Shown: piece after piece, positions 7,457 to 10,613 of the stretch
Layout of the letters: each line of letters starts with the position of its first letter
Position numbering within the stretch: position 1 is the stretch's first letter
Assembly: GCA_023416055.1 (NCBI GenBank)
Contig: JAEZIH010000247.1
Location: 1 to 10,613, forward strand
DNA from: Pseudomonadota bacterium
Lineage (GTDB): Bacteria > Pseudomonadota > Alphaproteobacteria > Caulobacterales > Caulobacteraceae
Direction: 5' to 3'
Length of the DNA: 10,613 nucleotides
Translations under genes and position numbers: made by a program
Notes under the pieces: generated by a model
The model's input: the letters and a program-made list of their open reading frames with translations, nothing else
Told to the model about the DNA's origin: nothing
Database searches by the model: none

Positions 7457-8020
7457 ATGGGCGGCCTCGGCCCCGGCATCGGGGGTTTCGAATATCTGAT
7501 CATCGCCATCGTGGCCCTCGTCGTGGTGGGTCCCGAGCGCCTGCCGCTGATGCTGCGCAAGCTCGGTCAGTGGGTGGCCAAGGCGCGCCGCATGGCCGAC
7601 GAGTTCCGCTCCAGCTTCGACGAGATGGCGCGCCAGTCCGAACTGGACGAACTGCGCAAGGAGGTCGAAGCCCTGCGCCGCGGCCAGTCGAACATGCTGC
7701 CGCTCGGCCCTGAGGCGGAGGCGACGTTCCGTGAAATCCGCGACGACCTGAACCGCCCCGTCAACGCCCCCCCGGCTCCGGCGCCCGCGCTGGAGACCCC
7801 GGATGAATGGCCGGACAGCGCGCCGGTCATGGCGCCGCTGGAGCCCGCCGGCGAGCCCACCGCGCCCGCGACCCAACGCAAGCGCAAGTCGGCGGCGGTC
7901 GCGACTGCCGATGCGAAGCCCAGGGCTCCGACGCGCAAGGCCGGGTCTGCGGCGGCGACGGCAGCCAAACCCAAGGCCTCCAAACCCAAGGCCGCGCGGC
8001 CGAAGAAGGTGGACCTGTGA
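7457..8020 (+). CDS. tatB: Sec-independent protein translocase TatB
   Basis: With TatC, forms the receptor that binds twin-arginine signal peptides. The 187 residues comprise a membrane helix (about 11-26, FEYLIIAIVALVVVGPERLP) with the conserved Gly25-Pro26 hinge and Glu27-Arg28, a long amphipathic/coiled-coil helix (about 30-78), and a Pro/Ala-rich linker. The Lys/Pro/Ala tail (about 140-187) ends in KPKASKPKAARPKK. That tail is longer and more basic than in E. coli TatB and looks disordered. GGAG lies about 10 nt before the ATG. The stop codon overlaps the tatC start by 4 nt (GTGA), pointing to coupled translation. Confidence 0.94.
   Translation: MGGLGPGIGGFEYLIIAIVALVVVGPERLPLMLRKLGQWVAKARRMADEFRSSFDEMARQSELDELRKEVEALRRGQSNMLPLGPEAEATFREIRDDLNRPVNAPPAPAPALETPDEWPDSAPVMAPLEPAGEPTAPATQRKRKSAAVATADAKPRAPTRKAGSAAATAAKPKASKPKAARPKKVDL
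7965..7994 (+). repeat. 15-bp tandem repeat within tatB
   Basis: Two adjacent copies of CCAAACCCAAGGCCN (7965-7979 and 7980-7994) differ only at the last base. They keep the reading frame and encode the repeated Lys-Pro-Lys-Ala of the TatB tail, a likely site of length change by slippage. Confidence 0.8.
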
Positions 8021-8910
8021 GCCGCGACGAACGTGACGAGGCCGAGATCGAGGCGTCTCGCGCGCCGCTGATGTCGCACCTGATCGAGCTGCGCAGCCGG
8101 CTGCTGATCTGCGTGGTCGCCTTCATCCTCGGCTTCATCGGCTGCTTCTATTTCTCCGAGCCGATCTACATCTTCCTGGTCAAGCCGTTCGCGGCCGCCG
8201 CGGCCTTCCACCAGGCGGCGGGCGGCGGGCATCATCCAGCCGTGTCGCCACTGGACCTGATCATGGGCACGGCCGGGCTGAAGGCCCTGCCCCTGATCGA
8301 CGGCCAGACGGTCAACCTGATCTATACGGCGCCGCTGGAGATCCTTTTCACCAAGATGAAGCTGGCCGGCTTCGGCGCGGTGATCGTCGCCTTCCCGATT
8401 CTGGCCTGGCAGCTCTACCGCTTCGTCGCGCCCGGCCTGTACCGCAACGAGCGGGGGGCCTTCCTGCCCTTCCTGATCGCGGCGCCGGTGCTGTTCCTGC
8501 TGGGAGCGGCGCTGGTCTACTACGTCATGCTGCCGTTCGTGATGTGGTTCTCGCTCAGCCAGGGCATCGACCAGGCCGGCGTGACCGCCGCCCTGCTGCC
8601 CAAGGTGTCCGAGTACATGAACCTGGTGACGGCGCTGATCCTGGCCTTCGGCCTGTGCTTCCAGCTGCCCGTGGTCATGACCCTGCTTGGTCTGGCGGGC
8701 ATCATCAGCTCGAAGACGATGGCTGAGGGCCGCCGCTACGCCATCGTGGCGGTCGTGGTCGTTGCTGCGGTCGTGACCCCGCCGGACCCGATCAGCCAGC
8801 TGATGCTCGCCGTCCCGCTGGTCCTCCTCTACGAGGTTTCGATCTGGTGCGTGCGGCTGATCGAACTGCGGCGCAGGAAGGCGGACGAGGCCGAGGCCGC
8901 AGCCGTCTGA
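8017..8910 (+). CDS. tatC: Sec-independent protein translocase TatC
   Basis: The polytopic core of the Tat receptor, which recognises the RR motif of signal peptides. The 297 residues carry the family landmarks: SHLIELRSRL near the N-terminus (20-29), where the signal-peptide-binding glutamate lies, FVAPGLYRNER (136-146) in the first cytoplasmic loop, and VVTPPDPISQ (252-261). Six membrane helices are expected and hydrophobic stretches fit them. The GTG start at 8017 overlaps the tatB stop, with AAGGTGG upstream; the longer open frame to 7807 is antisense-like noise inside tatB. The first periplasmic loop (about 57-108) is some 30 residues longer than in E. coli and includes GGGHH and a run of Ala. 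The tail is short and charged. Confidence 0.95.
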   Translation: MSRDERDEAEIEASRAPLMSHLIELRSRLLICVVAFILGFIGCFYFSEPIYIFLVKPFAAAAAFHQAAGGGHHPAVSPLDLIMGTAGLKALPLIDGQTVNLIYTAPLEILFTKMKLAGFGAVIVAFPILAWQLYRFVAPGLYRNERGAFLPFLIAAPVLFLLGAALVYYVMLPFVMWFSLSQGIDQAGVTAALLPKVSEYMNLVTALILAFGLCFQLPVVMTLLGLAGIISSKTMAEGRRYAIVAVVVVAAVVTPPDPISQLMLAVPLVLLYEVSIWCVRLIELRRRKADEAEAAAV

Positions 8911-8938
8911 CGGAACCGGGCTCCGGGCGGGTCCGTTT
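8911..8938 (+). terminator. Weak terminator candidate after tatC
   Basis: Directly after the tatC stop, CGGAACC (8911-8917) pairs with GGGTCCG (8929-8935) with one mismatch, followed by only TTT. It may end the tat transcript partly or do nothing. Confidence 0.25.
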
Positions 8939-8965
8939 GCGACGGGTCCCCAACAGGAGCCCGAC

Positions 8966-9244
8966 ATGCGAATTTCCAGCCGAGCCGCCATCCTCGTCCC
9001 GCTCAGCGCCGTGGCCCTCGCCACGGCCGCCTGCACTCCGGCCGAGAACACCGAACCGGCCGCCGACGCCTCGCGCGACACCACCACCATCATCGAGCGG
9101 GAGGTCCCGGCCGACCCGGTCGTGATCGAACGCGAAGTCCCCGCCTCCACGCCGCCCGTCGTGGTCGAGGACCGTCGCGACGGCGACCGCACCACCGTCC
9201 GCGCCGGCGAGGACGGCTTGGAGGTCGAGACCACCAACCGCTGA
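8966..9244 (+). CDS. Small predicted lipoprotein of unknown function
   Basis: A 92-residue protein not recognised as a named family. Residues 1-22 form a signal peptide (basic start, hydrophobic core VPLSAVALA) ending in TAAC. Cys23 is the probable lipidation site, although Thr at -3 is not the ideal lipobox residue. The mature part is polar and Asp/Glu/Arg/Thr-rich, with IEREVPA repeated at 43-49 and 54-60 (11-residue spacing). It ends in DGDRTTVRAGEDGLEVETTNR-like acidic sequence, probably disordered. AGGAG (8955-8959) is 6 nt before the ATG, a convincing start. It lies 55 bp after tatC and could share its transcript. A strong stem-loop begins 6 nt after its stop. Confidence 0.72.
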   Translation: MRISSRAAILVPLSAVALATAACTPAENTEPAADASRDTTTIIEREVPADPVVIEREVPASTPPVVVEDRRDGDRTTVRAGEDGLEVETTNR

Positions 9245-9250
9245 CCGGCT

Positions 9251-9298
9251 GGGGGACGGCAGGTCGCCGCCCGCGCGAGCCGTGACCTGTCGTCCCCC
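9251..9298. other. Strong 15-bp stem-loop after the lipoprotein gene
   Basis: Positions 9251-9265 pair with 9284-9298 over 15 bp, with one G-U pair on the + strand; a further two inner pairs (one G-U) are possible. The loop is GC-rich. No T-run follows, so it is not a classical intrinsic terminator. It may protect or process the upstream message. Two weaker 5-bp hairpins follow at 9298-9310 and 9310-9325. Confidence 0.7.
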
Positions 9299-9352
9299 CG
9301 CCTCCGGCGGCAGGGTTGCTCCTGCGTCAACCGTGAGCTCTGCTAAGGCTGG

Positions 9353-9370
9353 CTCCAGCACTTGCTGGAG
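9353..9370 (+). promoter_or_regulatory. Hairpin enclosing the DUF2855 ribosome binding site
   Basis: CTCCAGC (9353-9359) pairs perfectly with GCTGGAG (9364-9370) around a 4-nt loop. The GGAG at 9367-9370 is the only Shine-Dalgarno sequence for the ATG at 9378 (7-nt spacing), so it is fully paired in the folded RNA. Folding would lower translation unless opened; regulation is inference. Confidence 0.5.
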
Positions 9371-9377
9371 ACCGGTC

Positions 9378-10481
9378 ATGCCCGACACCCCCCGCCGCCT
9401 GATGTCGCTCAGGACGGATCCCGCCCAGACCCGGCTGGACCACCTGCCCCCGTCAGCCCCCCTCGCCGAGGGAGAGGTCCGCCTGGGGCTGGACCGGTTT
9501 TCACTGACCACCAACAACATCAGCTACGCGGCCTATGGCGACGCCATCGGCTACTGGAGCGTCTTCCCGACCGGTGCGGAGGGCTGGGGCCTGATGCCCG
9601 TCTGGGGCTTCGCCGACGTGCTGGAATCGCGCGCGCCCGGCGTGGAGGTCGGCGCCCGCGTCTTCGGCTTCTTCCCCATGGCCGACACCCTGACTGTGCA
9701 GGCCGGGAAGGTCAGCCGCGGCGGCTTCGCCGATGTTTCGCCGTCGCGCGCGGCGGTGCCGGACATCTACAGCCGCTATGTCCTGTGCGCGGCCGACCGC
9801 CACTATGATCCGGCGCTGGAGAATAGCGAGGCCCTGTTTCGGCCGCTCTTCGTCACCTCGTACACGGCGGTCGACTTCCTCGCCGGCAAGAACTTCTTCG
9901 GCGCCCAGCAGATCGTGGTCTCCAGCGCCTCCAGCAAGACGGCATACGGCGCCGCCTGGCGCCTGCAGGACGAAGAGGTGAAGGTCCTGGCCCTGACCGG
10001 GGCGCGCAACCGCGCCTTCGTGGAAGGCCTCGGCTGCTACGACGCGGTGCACGGCTATGACGAGATCGAGACCCTCCCCGCCGACGTCCCGACCCTGTAC
10101 CTCGACCTGGCCGGCGATCCGGGGCTTCGCCGTCGCGTTCACAACCGGTTCGGCGACCAGCTGGTCTACGACTGTCTCGTCGGCTCCACCCAGAGCGATT
10201 CCTTCCAGATCGACGATCCGGACCTGACCGGCCCCAGGCCCGTCTTCTTCTTCGCCGCCACCTGCCTGGACGAACACCGCGAGCGCGGCACGCTGCACGC
10301 CTTCTACGAACGGTTCCTGGCCGACCAGAAGACCTTCTTCGCGCGCGTCGTCGATCCGGCCTCTCCGTGGATCCGCATCGTGGAGCATCAGGGACTGGAG
10401 GCCGCCGCCGACGTGGTGCAGGCGCTGGCGGCCGGCCGGGCCGATCCCGCCGAGGGCGCCATTGTGCGCCTGGGCCGCTAG
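9378..10481 (+). CDS. DUF2855 family protein, MDR-like fold
   Basis: A 367-residue protein that I recognise as DUF2855, a family of unknown function distantly like medium-chain (quinone-type) dehydrogenases. The N-terminal part (about 28-120) is GroES-like, with the family pattern GEVRLGLDRFSLTTNNISYA, YGDAIGYWSVFP, MPVWGFADV and GARVFGFFP. The centre has SSASSKTAYG (182-191), where related enzymes bind the nucleotide, though the usual glycine-rich GxGxxG is absent. No zinc-binding cysteine set is seen, so any redox activity would be zinc-free. The ATG at 9378 is chosen because of GGAG 7 nt before it; the frame is open to 9282 but that part lacks family character. It is 133 bp from the lipoprotein gene and converges with glnA. 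Function unproven. Confidence 0.85.
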   Translation: MPDTPRRLMSLRTDPAQTRLDHLPPSAPLAEGEVRLGLDRFSLTTNNISYAAYGDAIGYWSVFPTGAEGWGLMPVWGFADVLESRAPGVEVGARVFGFFPMADTLTVQAGKVSRGGFADVSPSRAAVPDIYSRYVLCAADRHYDPALENSEALFRPLFVTSYTAVDFLAGKNFFGAQQIVVSSASSKTAYGAAWRLQDEEVKVLALTGARNRAFVEGLGCYDAVHGYDEIETLPADVPTLYLDLAGDPGLRRRVHNRFGDQLVYDCLVGSTQSDSFQIDDPDLTGPRPVFFFAATCLDEHRERGTLHAFYERFLADQKTFFARVVDPASPWIRIVEHQGLEAAADVVQALAAGRADPAEGAIVRLGR

Positions 10482-10486
10482 CGACG

Positions 10487-10519
10487 AAAAAGGCGCCGGA
10501 CGGTTCCCCGCCCGGCGCC
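10487..10519 (-). terminator. Intrinsic terminator of glnA
   Basis: Read on the - strand, an 8-bp GC-rich stem (10512-10519 with 10492-10499) is followed by five T residues (10491-10487). It lies 25 bp beyond the glnA stop and 5 bp from the DUF2855 stop on the other strand. The + strand side has no T-run, so it acts for glnA. Confidence 0.8.
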
Positions 10520-10544
10520 CTGGATCGTCAGCCCCGGCTGTCGA

Positions 10545-10613
10545 TCAGCAGCTGTAGTACATGTCGAACTCCACCGGGTGCGGGTGGAGCTGGAGGCGCA
10601 TGACCTCCTCCAT
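10545..10613 (-). CDS. glnA: Glutamine synthetase type I, C-terminal end (partial)
   Basis: Only the last 22 codons and the stop are inside the window; the gene continues past the right edge. The reading is MEEVMRLQLHPHPVEFDMYY then SC. HPHPVEFDMYYS is close to the conserved C-terminus of bacterial type I glutamine synthetase, which makes glutamine from glutamate, ammonia and ATP. In that family the nearby Tyr of the adenylylation loop is far upstream and not visible here. The final Cys in place of the more usual Val is a minor variant. Since so little is present, the call rests on this tail and on the well-formed terminator downstream. Confidence 0.82.
   Translation of the reverse strand: MEEVMRLQLHPHPVEFDMYYSC

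Noticed and set aside
7567..9330. 587-codon - strand open frame opposite tatB, tatC and the lipoprotein gene
   Set aside because: It covers well-identified Tat genes and has shadow composition; at this GC content stops are rare in such frames.
9282..9377. Upstream extension of the DUF2855 protein
   Set aside because: Ser/Ala/Pro-rich, overlaps stem-loops, and a Shine-Dalgarno sequence precedes the ATG at 9378.

Overview
The window looks like chromosomal DNA of an alphaproteobacterium, most likely Caulobacterales and perhaps Brevundimonas. That rests on very high GC, almost no AT-rich spacers, GTG starts for tatA and tatC, and the style of the proteins. No alignment was run. There is no sign of a prophage, insertion sequence, CRISPR array or tRNA. 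Every spacer is under about 135 bases.

Layout. Positions 1-3371 are a leftward block: an FAD-linked oxidase of the GlcD/D-2-hydroxyglutarate dehydrogenase type, then fabD, then fabG. fabD and fabG carry out malonyl loading of ACP and the first reduction of fatty acid synthesis. Positions 3418-5375 run rightward: a NUDIX hydrolase, a membrane SPFH/band-7 protein and its NfeD partner, the last two 3 bp apart. Positions 5444-7105 run leftward: rnhA, then a patatin-type phospholipase with a lipoprotein signal. Positions 7212-8910 are a compact rightward tatA-tatB-tatC operon that makes the whole twin-arginine translocase. It is followed by a small predicted lipoprotein (8966-9244) and a DUF2855 protein (9378-10481). 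The last 22 codons of a leftward glnA enter from the right edge, with its intrinsic terminator just beyond the DUF2855 gene.

The most unusual structure is a pair of heptanucleotide-repeat elements on either side of fabG (about 1-82 and 844-944). Each has two arms of 7-bp repeats facing each other. In every unit of the left arm there is a TAG or TGA on the + strand, and in the clear units of the right arm on the - strand. Since 7 is not a multiple of 3, three consecutive units close all reading frames, so each element is an all-frame stop cassette for ribosomes approaching from either side. The fabD stop codon is itself one of these repeat units. The two elements have different sequences but the same plan. 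In the fabD-fabG interval the arms include a perfect 19-bp inverted repeat that ends 4 nt before the fabG Shine-Dalgarno sequence.

Smaller points are a 23-codon ORF fitted exactly between the NUDIX and SPFH genes, a long periplasmic loop in TatC, a histone-like Lys/Pro/Ala tail on TatB, and two stem-loops before the DUF2855 gene, one of which buries its ribosome binding site. The rest is conserved housekeeping content.
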